Source: Eubacteriales Family XIII. Incertae Sedis bacterium
GTDB taxonomy: Bacteria > Bacillota > Clostridia > Peptostreptococcales > Anaerovoracaceae
Assembly (NCBI GenBank): GCA_031264295.1
Contig: JAISED010000006.1
Coordinates: 1-41,523, forward strand
Direction of reading: 5' to 3'
DNA: 41,523 bases
Shown: one piece after another, positions 18,337 to 26,507 of the stretch
Position numbering within the stretch: position 1 is the first letter of the stretch
Layout: every line of letters starts with the position of its first letter
Translations under genes and position numbers: made by a program
Notes under the pieces: model-generated
What the model was told of the DNA's origin: nothing
Databases searched by the model: none
The model's input: only the letters and a program-made list of their open reading frames with translations

Positions 18337-19530
18337 TCACAGCGCCACCGAGTCAAACAGCGGGATGTAGTCCTCATCCCAGCAGAAGACCTTGATCGTG
18401 CTGTTTTCAGGGTAATCGTCCAGATCTACCGATGAAGTGTAGTTCACCGTTCCGCCCGCAGGCGCGTTGAACTCACCGGTCTCAAAATACGCCAGCTTTC
18501 CGTCAGCTGCGTAAATGGCCAGATTCAGGGAGCCTCTTAACGCGGAAGACGAGTAGTTCGCAATGCTTGCTACAACTTTATCACCGCTCAAGACGGCCGA
18601 GAAACCGCTCTCTCCGCCTTCTTCGATATCCAGCACAAAGGTGTGACTGTATTGAAGGGTGAGAACGTCGCCTGCAAAGGCCGCTATCTTGAGTTTAAGC
18701 TGCTCGCCCGGTTCGGGCTTTGGTACATTGATCTGATAGTCGTCGTCACGTGAAACGCTCGTCCAAGTCTCCTTATCCGGCGCCGTGCTTATAGTCAGAA
18801 CCTTTGTACCGTTCACGAAAGACGCGCCTAATATCGAGCCGGTGGGGTCGCCGGTCTCTCCTGTATAATATACGTCCACAGTCGCGTCATCCCCTCCAAA
18901 CGTATAGAAATATTCCGTCCCTTCATTCGGACTTATGTACACATTGATAGAATCGCGAATCGCAGTTGTTCCGTAATCCTGATAAACCTGCGTTCCTCCA
19001 TCCGTCACTATTATTGAATCAAGAGCAAACACATGTGTGTATACTCCCGAAGCCGTATCGCCCTGATAGGCTATAACTTTGAGCACGGCTTGCGTCCCGG
19101 GCTGCGGCGCGGGAACCTCTATCCTGCCTGTCCCGTCGACCGGTATTCCGGTCTCATTGTCAGGATCGTCGCTGATCTTCGCCACCGGCGATCCGACCGC
19201 GAATGGAGCGTCGAATATCGAACCGCTGGGGTCGCCCGGCGCTCCGGTATAATATACGTCTACATAACTGTCCGCAAACGTATAATAATATACCGCGCCC
19301 GCTTCCGGAGCTACAAATACGTCCGTCGCTCCTCTAATGATTGTCTTGCCGCCATCCGCCAGGACGACGCCGTTTTCGTCGGTTACGACAGGGGTATAGT
19401 CCGCTGCCCATGCCGGCGAAAGGCAGAAAAGCGGGATTATCATAGCCGCGCATACCAATATGGAAACAGCGCGCCTGTAACCACGCTTCCTCCATCGCGC
19501 ACTAAAACCTGTCGGCTTTTCAAAATGCAT
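18337..19530 (-). CDS. exported surface protein with two tandem repeats, function unknown
   Basis: This 397-residue protein has a long signal peptide (RRAVSILVCAAMIIPLFCLS, cut near AWA). Two homologous modules of about 125 residues follow (about 45-170 and 172-300). Both contain VTD, an Asp-Val-Tyr-Tyr-Thr-Gly segment and GDP-x-GSI, and resemble the chitobiase C-terminal-like beta domains often attached to clostridial glycosidases. The C-terminal domain ends with VFCWDEDYIPLFDSVAL, similar to the end of the SGNH protein. No enzyme motif is seen. An excellent ribosome site (AGGAGG) precedes the ATG. It lies between the SLH protein and the GH43 gene on the same strand and may belong to the same surface layer. 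Confidence 0.72.
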   Translation of the reverse strand: MHFEKPTGFSARWRKRGYRRAVSILVCAAMIIPLFCLSPAWAADYTPVVTDENGVVLADGGKTIIRGATDVFVAPEAGAVYYYTFADSYVDVYYTGAPGDPSGSIFDAPFAVGSPVAKISDDPDNETGIPVDGTGRIEVPAPQPGTQAVLKVIAYQGDTASGVYTHVFALDSIIVTDGGTQVYQDYGTTAIRDSINVYISPNEGTEYFYTFGGDDATVDVYYTGETGDPTGSILGASFVNGTKVLTISTAPDKETWTSVSRDDDYQINVPKPEPGEQLKLKIAAFAGDVLTLQYSHTFVLDIEEGGESGFSAVLSGDKVVASIANYSSSALRGSLNLAIYAADGKLAYFETGEFNAPAGGTVNYTSSVDLDDYPENSTIKVFCWDEDYIPLFDSVAL

Positions 19531-19886
19531 TCAGTGCCACCTCCTTAATAAACGATTTTGCAAAATTTCGGTGAAAGTTCTTAGATTTGAAATGATTTAC
19601 ACCTCCTTCCGGATTTGGCCGAGCTGTACGGCTGAGATAAATTCATGAAATAGATTTGATGCCGATGGAACTTCAAACGGAACTTCGATACGGGCAAAGG
19701 GCGATGTAAATGAAACTATGATAATATAATAATTATTCTGAGGGGTCTACGCAATGCAAAAATCGATTTACGTAATATTTCGACTATTTTGTGTAAGATA
19801 TTACATAGAACTGAGTTCATTATAAAACCGCCCGGCGCCGGAGGGCGCGCGAGCGGTTTTGCATAGTTTAGACCTTAGTTTTAGAT
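19531..19886 (-). promoter_or_regulatory. 356-base intergenic leader region before the 397-aa surface protein
   Basis: This gap holds the terminator of the SLH gene (19824-19860) and an AT-rich stretch (about 19717-19740, ATAATATAATAATTATT) that could carry a promoter for the next gene. A second strong ribosome-like sequence (GGAAGGAGG, 19602-19611) lies 60-80 bases before the real start. Behind that, a 20-codon frame opens with ATT (19593-19591) and ends in a TGA that directly touches the ATG of the next gene. A leader peptide with a rare AUU start is possible but unproven. Confidence 0.3.
19824..19860 (-). terminator. Rho-independent terminator of the SLH gene
   Basis: AAAACCGC (19824-19831) pairs with GCGGTTTT (19853-19860) around a GC-rich loop that can itself pair. 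On the minus strand the stem ends in TTTTATAAT. It starts 26 bases past the stop of the SLH gene. Confidence 0.8.
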
Positions 19887-22800
19887 TTATTTAGCGCCGG
19901 TGATCTTCACATAATAAACAAAGCTCGTCGCCGCCGCGCCGGTCTCCGGCTGCCATTTGAAGTTGGCGGAGATCAGGCTTATCTCATATGTGTGACCCTC
20001 GACAAACTTCGACGAGGACAGATTTATAGCGTAGGGACTGTTGGCGTCCGCCCTGTCGACGGCGTCGCCCAAGGCTTCTGCGTCGGTTCCCGCCGTATCC
20101 TTGATCTGGCTGAAACTGCCCCTGCCTGAAAGTGTCAATGCCTTCGCGAAGGCTTCGTTTTGTATTGTTATAGTTCCGCCGTCCTTTGCCGCTTCAGCCG
20201 CTGTCGCTACCGTGTCGGCGGCGACTCCCGCGGTCTCGCCGGCAAGCAGCAATGTCGGTCTGTCGATAATGCTGTTCACCGTAAAGGCAAGAGCCTTCGA
20301 TACAAGATCCCCTGTGTCTTCCTGGAGCTTTATGCTGTAGCTCCCCTGTAGACCCTCCGCGAAGAACGCGTCATCGAACGTCACTTCAAGCTCGCCTTCC
20401 AACTTACTTATCGTGTAGAGGGCGGGGTCAACTGCGACGCTGCCTTTCAGCAGCCTGCCTTCCGTCGTGTCGTAGTTGGTGAGATACTCTGCGTTCAATC
20501 CGGATATGTGCAGGTGCTTGTTCTCGAAATATGTCGACGTGTCGCCGAGTTTGATGTCGAATGACGCGCCCTGCTCAATGACGGCTTCACTGTTGCCGTA
20601 ATCAGCCACAGGGATGCTTGCGAATTCAAGATCCTCGAATCCGTAGGCAAGAATCGTCACCTTGTAGTTGTCGGGACTCTTCAGATCGTTGAGTCTGCTG
20701 AATCTCGACGGTGATATTGCGACCTCAACATTCGTGTGGTGCAGGTGGGTGAACAGGTTCTGCAGGAATACCAACGGTTCTACATTGCCCTCACTGTCCT
20801 CCACATAGCCGCCGTAGATGTAATCAAAGTAATCCTCCCACAGCGCGTCCGAGTTGAGCGCCGGTCCGTCAGGCTCAGCTATGAAGTTAAAGCTGATCAC
20901 CTTGTCGCCCCAGGTTACGCCGTATGATACGGCGGGATCAGCGATCGGGTAGAGCAAGTCTTTCGCGGCGTCAGCGTTCGCTGTCACGCGCTTGCCCCAG
21001 TTGCCGTCGTTTAACAAGTATTTCACCTTGTACACGCCCAGAGCTGAAGTATTTCCGTCGGCGTCTTTTATCGTTCCGTCGGCAAACTCTGTATATTCGG
21101 TTTCGAAGTTCGCCATCTTCGCAACCACAGCCGCCGTCTGCGCTGTGCCCTTACCCGCCGCCTCAAGAATGGCGGCGTTGGCGCAAAGGTCAAAGTCCAC
21201 AGCGGCCTGTACCTTCTGCACACCTATAATGGCGTGTTCCGCGCCCTGTGTAGTCGGATCATCATAATTCAATTCCATGCTTTGCGACGGGGCGAAGTGG
21301 ACGCTGTCGCCGTAAGTGGCGCTGGAAACCACGTCTACCTTAGCGAGATCGTCGTCCCCGTTGATGTAGGTCGGATACGTCGTTCCGCCCGCGCCTCCGG
21401 TTCTCGTGCCCTCCGCTATGAAGAGCGTCGGCGCCGTGACGATTCCCGCCGTGTCGAAGCTGACGGCTGCGGGCTGAGTGGGTACGCTGCCGGGATTTGC
21501 CTTATTCGCCGTCACATCATGATAGAACTCACTGAAATTCATAGGAGCTACGCCGTAGAGGGTCTTCGGCGCGTCCTTCCCCGCCGCCGTGAATGTGAAG
21601 GCCGTCTCATCCACTATCGTCTCGGCGTCCTGCTTGACGAGCAGCTTTCCTGCAGCCGCGCCCGCCGGAACAGCCAGCTTGATCAGCGTCACATTTCCAT
21701 TCTCCGTCAAAACAGGCGTCGGCGTCACCGCACTGCCGTCTATACTGTAGACGCCGTCCGTATATGTCCCGTTCACACCAAGGAGCAGGTAGTTGACGCC
21801 GCCGGCGGAATAGGTGTCGGACGCTGTATTAAATGAGATCTCAAGGGGAGCGGCGTTGATCTTCACATAGTATACGAAGCTCGTCGCCGCCGCGCCGGTC
21901 GCCGGCTGCCATTTGAAGTTGGCGGAGATCAGGCTTATCTCATATGTGTGACCCTCGACAAACTTCGACGAGGACAGATTTATAGCGTAGGGGCTGTTGG
22001 CGTCCGCCCTGACGACAGCGTCGCCCAGTGCTTCCGCGCCCGTTCCTGCCGTTATATCCCTTATCTGGCCAAAGCTTCCTCTACCTGAAAGTGTCAAGGC
22101 CTTAGCAAAGGCTTCGTTTTGTATGGCAATAAGACCGCTGCCCTGTACCGCTTCAGCCGCTGTCGCTTCCGCGTCGGCGGCGACTCCCGCAGCTGCGCCG
22201 GGAAGCAGCAATGTCGGCCTCGCGATAAGGCTGTTCACCGTAAAGGCGATGGCTTTCGATACAAGACCCTCCGTGTCCTCCTGGAGTTTTATACTGTAGC
22301 TCCCCTGTAGGCCTTCCACGAAAAACGCGTCTTTGAAGCTCACCTCGATCTCGCCTTCCGACTTGCTTATCGTATAGAGAGCAGGATCAAGCGCGACGCT
22401 TCCCTTAAATATTTTACCGTCCTCCGGATTGTAAGCCTCAAGATATTCCGCTCCCAATCCTGTTATATGCAGGTGCTTGTCCTCGAAATATGTCGACGTG
22501 TCGCCGAGTTTGATGTCGAATGAGGCGCCTTGCTCAATGACGGCTTCACTGTTGCCGTAATCAGCTACAGGGATGTTTGAGAATTCAATATCCTCGAATC
22601 CGTAGGCGAAAATCGTCACTTTGTAGTTGTCGGGACTCTTCAGGTCTTTAAGCCTGCTGAATCTCGACGGCGATATTGCAGCCTCCACATTCGTGTGGTG
22701 CAGATGTGTGAACAGGTTCTGCAGGAACACCAAAGGCTCTATATTGCCCTCGCTGTCCTCCACATAGCCGCCGTAAATATAGTCAAAGTATTCGCTCCAC

Positions 22801-24698
22801 AGCGCGTCCGAGTCAACCGGCGTTCCGTCAGGCTTGGCCACGAAGTTAAAGCTGATCACCTTGTCGCCCCAGGTTACGCCATAGGATACGGTGGGATCGG
22901 CGATCGGGTAGAGCAGGTCTTTCGCGGCGGCGGCATTCGCTGTCACGCGCTTGCCCCAGTTGCCGTCGTTTAACAGGTATTTCACCTTGTACACGCCCAG
23001 AGCCGAAGCATTTCCGGCGGCGTCTTTTATAGTTTTGTCAGCAAACTCCGTATATTCGGTTTCGAAATTTGCCATCTTTGCCACTACGGCCGCTGTCTGT
23101 GCCGTACCTCTACCCGCTGCCTGTAGTATGACCGCATTTGCGTAGAGGTCGAAGTTCACGGCGGTCTCCACCTTCTGCACACCGACAATAGCGTGTTCCG
23201 CGCCCTGTGTAGTCGGATCATCATAATTCAGTTCCATGCTTTGCGACGGGGCGAAGTGGACGCTGTCGCCGTAAGTCGCGCTGGAAATCACGTCTACCTT
23301 AGCGAGATCGTCGTCCCCGTTGATGTAGGTCGGATACGCTGTTCCGCCCGCGCCTCCGGTTCTCGTGCCCTCCGCTATGAAGAGCGTCGGCGCCGTCACG
23401 GTTCCCGCCCTGTCAAAGCTGGTAACCGCAGGCTTGTCGGACACACTGCCGGGATTCGCCTTATTCGCTGTCACATCATAATACAGCTCGCTGAAATCCA
23501 TCGGCGCAGTTCCGTAGAGCGTCTCCGGCGCCGCCGTTCCCGCCGCCGCGAAACTGAAGCTTGCATTGTTTATTATCGTTCTGACGCCCTGCTTGACAAG
23601 CAGCTTTCCGTCAGTCGTTCCCGCCGGTACAGCCAGCTTGAACAATGTCGTCTTGTTGTTATCCGTCAAAACAGGCGTCGGCGTCACTGCGCTGCCGTCT
23701 ATGCTGTAATCGCACGCCGTATAGCTCCCTGTAGCGCTAAGCAAAAGATAGTTGACGCCGTCGACGGAATAAAGACCCGTCGACGCATTGAATGAAACCG
23801 ACGGGCTTGAGCTTGGTATGCCGGAACCCTGACTGGCGCCCGAACTCCCGGTGGTCGTGGTTTGCTCGCCTTCGCCCGTAGTCTGTGCGGGTTCAGTTTC
23901 ACTGCCTGTAGTTCCGGTAATGATCTGTTCAACGGTAGTGACTACTCCCTTGAACGACTCGCTTAATTTCGGAGGATTAGCTACCGCTGCCCCGGCTACT
24001 GCCACATTTCCGGCGATCTCTGTCTCCGAAAGGTCGATATCCCCGGCTAACACTAGGACATTGCCGGTATACGCTTCCTTTACATCGGAGGCTGAGACTA
24101 TGACGTCGGGAACGATCTTGTCTATGATCGTTATCAACTCCGCCTTGGTTATATTCGCCTGGGGCTTAAAACTCCCGTCAGGGTAGCCGGTGATATATCC
24201 GTTTCCCGAGAGAGCCGCAACTGCCGCGCTCGCCCAGGACGCCACCACCGACGAATCCGAAAAATCGGTCGCGGCCGCTCCGGTCATAAACTTCGCGAAC
24301 ACCCTGTTCAACACCGTAGCCGCCTGTTCTCTGGTGATTCGCGCCTCCGGTTCAAATGTTGAATCGCTTGTCCCGTTCATAAGTCCCAGGGCGTTGACGT
24401 TCTGCACGTATCTCCACGCCCAGTGGCTTGCCGGCACATCGCTGAAATTGGCCGCCGCCGGCAATTCTCTTCTTGCCAGCAGTTCGGAAAAGATCTTCGC
24501 GGCTTCCGCCCTAGTTACAGGATTGTCCTCGCCTATGCTGCCGTCAGGATACCCGCTGATAACGCCCAATGCCTGGTATCGCTGCATTTGCGGATCCGCC
24601 CAGTGTTCCGCGAATACGCTTTGCGTGAACAGTCCCGAGCCGATGAGGGCTATGCAGCAAATTATCGCCACTGCCCTTCTGCCTATTGTTTTCGACAT
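19887..24698 (-). CDS. giant S-layer-homology surface protein with two 652-residue repeats
   Basis: This 1603-residue protein has a signal peptide and three N-terminal SLH domains (about 32-76, 84-137, 143-195; each with a YPDGS-like or TREQAA-like segment) that bind secondary wall polymer. A Thr/Gly/Ser-rich linker (about 270-300) follows. The rest is two near-identical copies of one 652-residue block. Each block contains KVISFNF, a histidine-rich FTHLHHTNVE segment, and SPDNYKVTI-x-AYGFED followed by GDTSTYFE, which resembles the hemoglobin-interacting (HID, DUF1533) domain found in Shr-type surface proteins. The gene is divergent from the FTR1 iron operon and shares operator-like repeats with it, so a role in iron or heme capture at the surface is inferred, not shown. 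GGGAGG precedes the ATG. Confidence 0.82.
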   Translation of the reverse strand: MSKTIGRRAVAIICCIALIGSGLFTQSVFAEHWADPQMQRYQALGVISGYPDGSIGEDNPVTRAEAAKIFSELLARRELPAAANFSDVPASHWAWRYVQNVNALGLMNGTSDSTFEPEARITREQAATVLNRVFAKFMTGAAATDFSDSSVVASWASAAVAALSGNGYITGYPDGSFKPQANITKAELITIIDKIVPDVIVSASDVKEAYTGNVLVLAGDIDLSETEIAGNVAVAGAAVANPPKLSESFKGVVTTVEQIITGTTGSETEPAQTTGEGEQTTTTGSSGASQGSGIPSSSPSVSFNASTGLYSVDGVNYLLLSATGSYTACDYSIDGSAVTPTPVLTDNNKTTLFKLAVPAGTTDGKLLVKQGVRTIINNASFSFAAAGTAAPETLYGTAPMDFSELYYDVTANKANPGSVSDKPAVTSFDRAGTVTAPTLFIAEGTRTGGAGGTAYPTYINGDDDLAKVDVISSATYGDSVHFAPSQSMELNYDDPTTQGAEHAIVGVQKVETAVNFDLYANAVILQAAGRGTAQTAAVVAKMANFETEYTEFADKTIKDAAGNASALGVYKVKYLLNDGNWGKRVTANAAAAKDLLYPIADPTVSYGVTWGDKVISFNFVAKPDGTPVDSDALWSEYFDYIYGGYVEDSEGNIEPLVFLQNLFTHLHHTNVEAAISPSRFSRLKDLKSPDNYKVTIFAYGFEDIEFSNIPVADYGNSEAVIEQGASFDIKLGDTSTYFEDKHLHITGLGAEYLEAYNPEDGKIFKGSVALDPALYTISKSEGEIEVSFKDAFFVEGLQGSYSIKLQEDTEGLVSKAIAFTVNSLIARPTLLLPGAAAGVAADAEATAAEAVQGSGLIAIQNEAFAKALTLSGRGSFGQIRDITAGTGAEALGDAVVRADANSPYAINLSSSKFVEGHTYEISLISANFKWQPATGAAATSFVYYVKINAAPLEISFNTASDTYSAGGVNYLLLGVNGTYTDGVYSIDGSAVTPTPVLTENGNVTLIKLAVPAGAAAGKLLVKQDAETIVDETAFTFTAAGKDAPKTLYGVAPMNFSEFYHDVTANKANPGSVPTQPAAVSFDTAGIVTAPTLFIAEGTRTGGAGGTTYPTYINGDDDLAKVDVVSSATYGDSVHFAPSQSMELNYDDPTTQGAEHAIIGVQKVQAAVDFDLCANAAILEAAGKGTAQTAAVVAKMANFETEYTEFADGTIKDADGNTSALGVYKVKYLLNDGNWGKRVTANADAAKDLLYPIADPAVSYGVTWGDKVISFNFIAEPDGPALNSDALWEDYFDYIYGGYVEDSEGNVEPLVFLQNLFTHLHHTNVEVAISPSRFSRLNDLKSPDNYKVTILAYGFEDLEFASIPVADYGNSEAVIEQGASFDIKLGDTSTYFENKHLHISGLNAEYLTNYDTTEGRLLKGSVAVDPALYTISKLEGELEVTFDDAFFAEGLQGSYSIKLQEDTGDLVSKALAFTVNSIIDRPTLLLAGETAGVAADTVATAAEAAKDGGTITIQNEAFAKALTLSGRGSFSQIKDTAGTDAEALGDAVDRADANSPYAINLSSSKFVEGHTYEISLISANFKWQPETGAAATSFVYYVKITGAK
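19901..23812 (-). repeat. tandem duplication, 1956-bp unit, inside the SLH gene
   Basis: The DNA of the SLH gene repeats with an offset of 1956 bases (652 codons, so in frame): the sequence starting at 19901 matches that starting at 21857, and the similarity continues through the unit. Long stretches are identical (for example around 19940-20035 against 21896-21991), while others have diverged. This points to one duplication followed by partial homogenisation. Confidence 0.88.
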
Positions 24699-24737
24699 TA
24701 AAATACCTCCCTACTTATACTGAACTCAGTATTAATT

Positions 24738-24757
24738 GGGTTAGCTTCTACTAACCC
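24738..24757. promoter_or_regulatory. palindromic operator candidate A (SLH side)
   Basis: A perfect 7-bp inverted repeat with a 6-base spacer: GGGTTAGCTTCTACTAACCC. It lies in the leader of the SLH gene, about 40 bases before its ATG and downstream of its predicted promoter. The half-sites GTTAG and CTAAC start 11 bases apart. They resemble the half-sites of DtxR/IdeR-type iron-dependent repressors (TTAGGTTAG-x-CTAACCTAA). Confidence 0.6.
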
Positions 24758-24811
24758 CTATAGCGATTACATCTGTTACAGCCGTCGTTACACGACACAG
24801 CGTCATATATT

Positions 24812-24843
24812 GTTAGTACGCGCTAACTGTAATCTAACATTAG
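24812..24843. promoter_or_regulatory. palindromic operator candidates B and C (SLH promoter)
   Basis: GTTAG (24812-24816), CTAAC (24823-24827) and CTAAC (24834-24838) follow one another at exactly 11-base steps, with TTAG (24840-24843) right behind. The first two form a GTTAG-N6-CTAAC palindrome. The last part overlaps the predicted -10 box of the SLH promoter (24842-24847). Binding here would block RNA polymerase. Confidence 0.55.
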
Positions 24844-24869
24844 TCTACTCAATTGGTGTAAAATGTCAA
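24842..24869 (-). promoter_or_regulatory. predicted promoter of the SLH gene
   Basis: On the minus strand TTGACA (24869-24864) is followed, after 16 bases, by TAGACT (24847-24842), 4 of 6 bases of the -10 consensus. The -35 is perfect. It lies about 145 bases upstream of the ATG, giving a leader that contains operators A and B. Confidence 0.5.
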
Positions 24870-24928
24870 GTTCTTTTTCAGTTACGGACAATTTTTTTAT
24901 TTTTTTCTCGATTTTTCGCCATTTTGTA

Positions 24929-24957
24929 TTGACATAATTATTAGCTTGTGCTAACGT
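24929..24957 (+). promoter_or_regulatory. predicted promoter of the iron operon
   Basis: A perfect TTGACA (24929-24934) lies ahead of operator candidate D. The -10 is poor: TAACGT at 24952-24957 after 17 bases. It is the only good -35 in this region in the right direction. The weak -10 lies inside a palindrome. Confidence 0.4.
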
Positions 24958-24980
24958 GTTAATGAATAGCGAGAGCTAAC
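24940..24980. promoter_or_regulatory. palindromic operator candidates D and E (FTR1 side)
   Basis: D is ATTAG-CTTGTG-CTAAC (24940-24955) and E is the weaker AATAG-CGAGAG-CTAAC (24965-24980). Both have the same 6-base spacer, and so the 11-base step, as sites A and B. D overlaps the predicted promoter spacer and -10 of the iron operon; the two centres are 25 bases apart. Confidence 0.55.
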
Positions 24981-25083
24981 CTATTCCAGTCAAGTTGATT
25001 TTCGCGGAGGCCGCGTCGGATCCGCGAAGGGGATTCCCGCAAATACGGCAATTATACAAGAAACCCGGGCTGACGCTCTCCTA

Positions 25084-25119
25084 TTGGAAGGGGTGATACG
25101 ATTGAAAGGGGCGATACAA
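25084..25119 (+). repeat. duplicated ribosome-binding site before FTR1 (18-bp unit, two copies)
   Basis: TTGGAAGGGGTGATACGA (25084-25101) and TTGAAAGGGGCGATACAA (25102-25119) are tandem copies differing at three bases. Each has its own AAGGGG Shine-Dalgarno core. Only the second is followed by the ATG of the permease gene. The first copy is followed by ATT in place of ATG. Confidence 0.7.
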
Positions 25120-26354
25120 TGCGTTTAAAACGAATTACAGGTGTTATATTTATCATATTTCTGATTTTTTCCAGTTTCTTTCCCATGTCCGCTTTTGCGG
25201 CATATGAAACATGGAATCAGGTAGTTGACGACATGGAAACCGTACTGAACGACGCCTATGACATCTATCTCGACGAAGGGGCGCAGGCCGGTAAAACCAA
25301 GGTTGACGAGGCGTATTTCGGTTATTATGAAAAACTCGGTTATGAGAAAACCGTCATGGCTTATATCTCCGGAGAACGCGCTTCTCAGGTTGAATATGAG
25401 TTCAGTTTCGCGAAAAGGGCGATGACGGAGGGCGACGCCGATGGCGCCCGCTCGTCTCTTGACAATCTGATCCGCTATCTGCGCGAGGATGCCAATACCC
25501 TCGACGGCAAACAGGAAAGCGCGGTCGGTTCTTTTGTCGCCTCACTGCTTATCATCACCCGTGAGGGGTTTGAAGCCATCCTTGTCGTCGGCGCGATTAT
25601 CGCCTACCTGGTGAAAAGCGGCAACAAGCATCATACAAAGGCTGTCTACTGGGGTTCTGTCATAGCCTTGGGTTTCAGCGTTATAATGGCTTTTATACTC
25701 AATGCCCTGACCGGCGCCAATGCCGGGGAAAATCAGGAGATAATCGAAGGCGCCACTATGCTTGTGGCGGTAGCCGTTCTCTTCTATGTGAGCAACTGGA
25801 TGGTCTCCAAGGCTGAATCCGCCACGTGGACAAGATACATCGAAGGAATGGTTCAGTCGTCCATCACAAGGGGGAGCGTGTTTTCACTTGCCTTCGCCGC
25901 GTTTCTCGCGGTCTTCCGCGAAGGCGCGGAAACCATACTCTTCTATCAGGCTCTGCTGGCGGGTACTGATAAATACGCCAATATGGTCTGGCTTGGTTTA
26001 GGCGTAGGCGCTGTGCTTCTAGTGGTAATATACATTCTCATACGTGTGCTGAGCTTCACCTTGCCCCTCAAGCCCTTCTTCCTGGGTACAAGCGTGCTGC
26101 TTGCCGTGATGTGCATATCCTTCCTCGGATCCGGCATCAAGGAATTGCAGGAGGGCAATGTGATCAGCGTCACTTCAGTCCCCGGCGTCGGCACTGTGGA
26201 TATCCTCGGTATATATCCCACCGCGGAGACCTTGATTCCGCAGATACTGCTGCTGGTTGCCACCATCATAACATTTGCCGTTCAAATGCGCAGAGGGAAA
26301 AAGGCTCGCATTGCGGCGGAAACGTCAAAACTTGACGGAAACGCGGGCGCTTGA
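25119..26354 (+). CDS. FTR1-family high-affinity iron permease
   Basis: This 411-residue protein has a signal peptide (cut near SAFAAYE). An extracytoplasmic helical domain of about 115 residues is followed by a membrane domain with about seven helices. The two REXXE iron-binding motifs of the FTR1 family are present: REGFE at 148-152 and REGAE at 267-271. FTR1 proteins move ferric iron, in bacteria usually together with a P19-type periplasmic or lipoprotein partner, which is the next gene here. The N-terminal extension is like that of Campylobacter Cj1658. It is the first gene of an operon that runs to 32666. Operator-like palindromes in front suggest iron repression. The C-terminal codons run into a 19-bp tandem repeat. 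Confidence 0.93.
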   Translation: MRLKRITGVIFIIFLIFSSFFPMSAFAAYETWNQVVDDMETVLNDAYDIYLDEGAQAGKTKVDEAYFGYYEKLGYEKTVMAYISGERASQVEYEFSFAKRAMTEGDADGARSSLDNLIRYLREDANTLDGKQESAVGSFVASLLIITREGFEAILVVGAIIAYLVKSGNKHHTKAVYWGSVIALGFSVIMAFILNALTGANAGENQEIIEGATMLVAVAVLFYVSNWMVSKAESATWTRYIEGMVQSSITRGSVFSLAFAAFLAVFREGAETILFYQALLAGTDKYANMVWLGLGVGAVLLVVIYILIRVLSFTLPLKPFFLGTSVLLAVMCISFLGSGIKELQEGNVISVTSVPGVGTVDILGIYPTAETLIPQILLLVATIITFAVQMRRGKKARIAAETSKLDGNAGA

Positions 26355-26387
26355 CGGAAGCGCGGGCGCTTGACGGGAACGCGGGCG
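26331..26387 (+). repeat. 19-bp tandem repeat, three copies, FTR1/P19 junction
   Basis: Three copies of CTTGACGGAAACGCGGGCG (26331-26349, 26350-26368, 26369-26387), each with at most one or two changes, followed by CTTGA. The first copy encodes the end of FTR1 and the stop codon lies in the second. A unit of 19 is not a multiple of three, so the repeat cannot be a protein repeat. Confidence 0.85.
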
Positions 26388-26507
26388 CTTGAAACTACTT
26401 GATTAGCATGATACCGCGCGTCGCCGCAATAAGGCGCACGACGCTTGCGGTTCAATAATACAGAAATCGTGTACGTAAATTGAAATGAAAATGGAGGAAG
26501 AATAAAG

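Noticed and set aside
21234..23795. Two similar 200-codon frames on the plus strand inside the SLH gene
   Set aside because: They resemble each other only because they mirror the 1956-bp duplication of the SLH gene.
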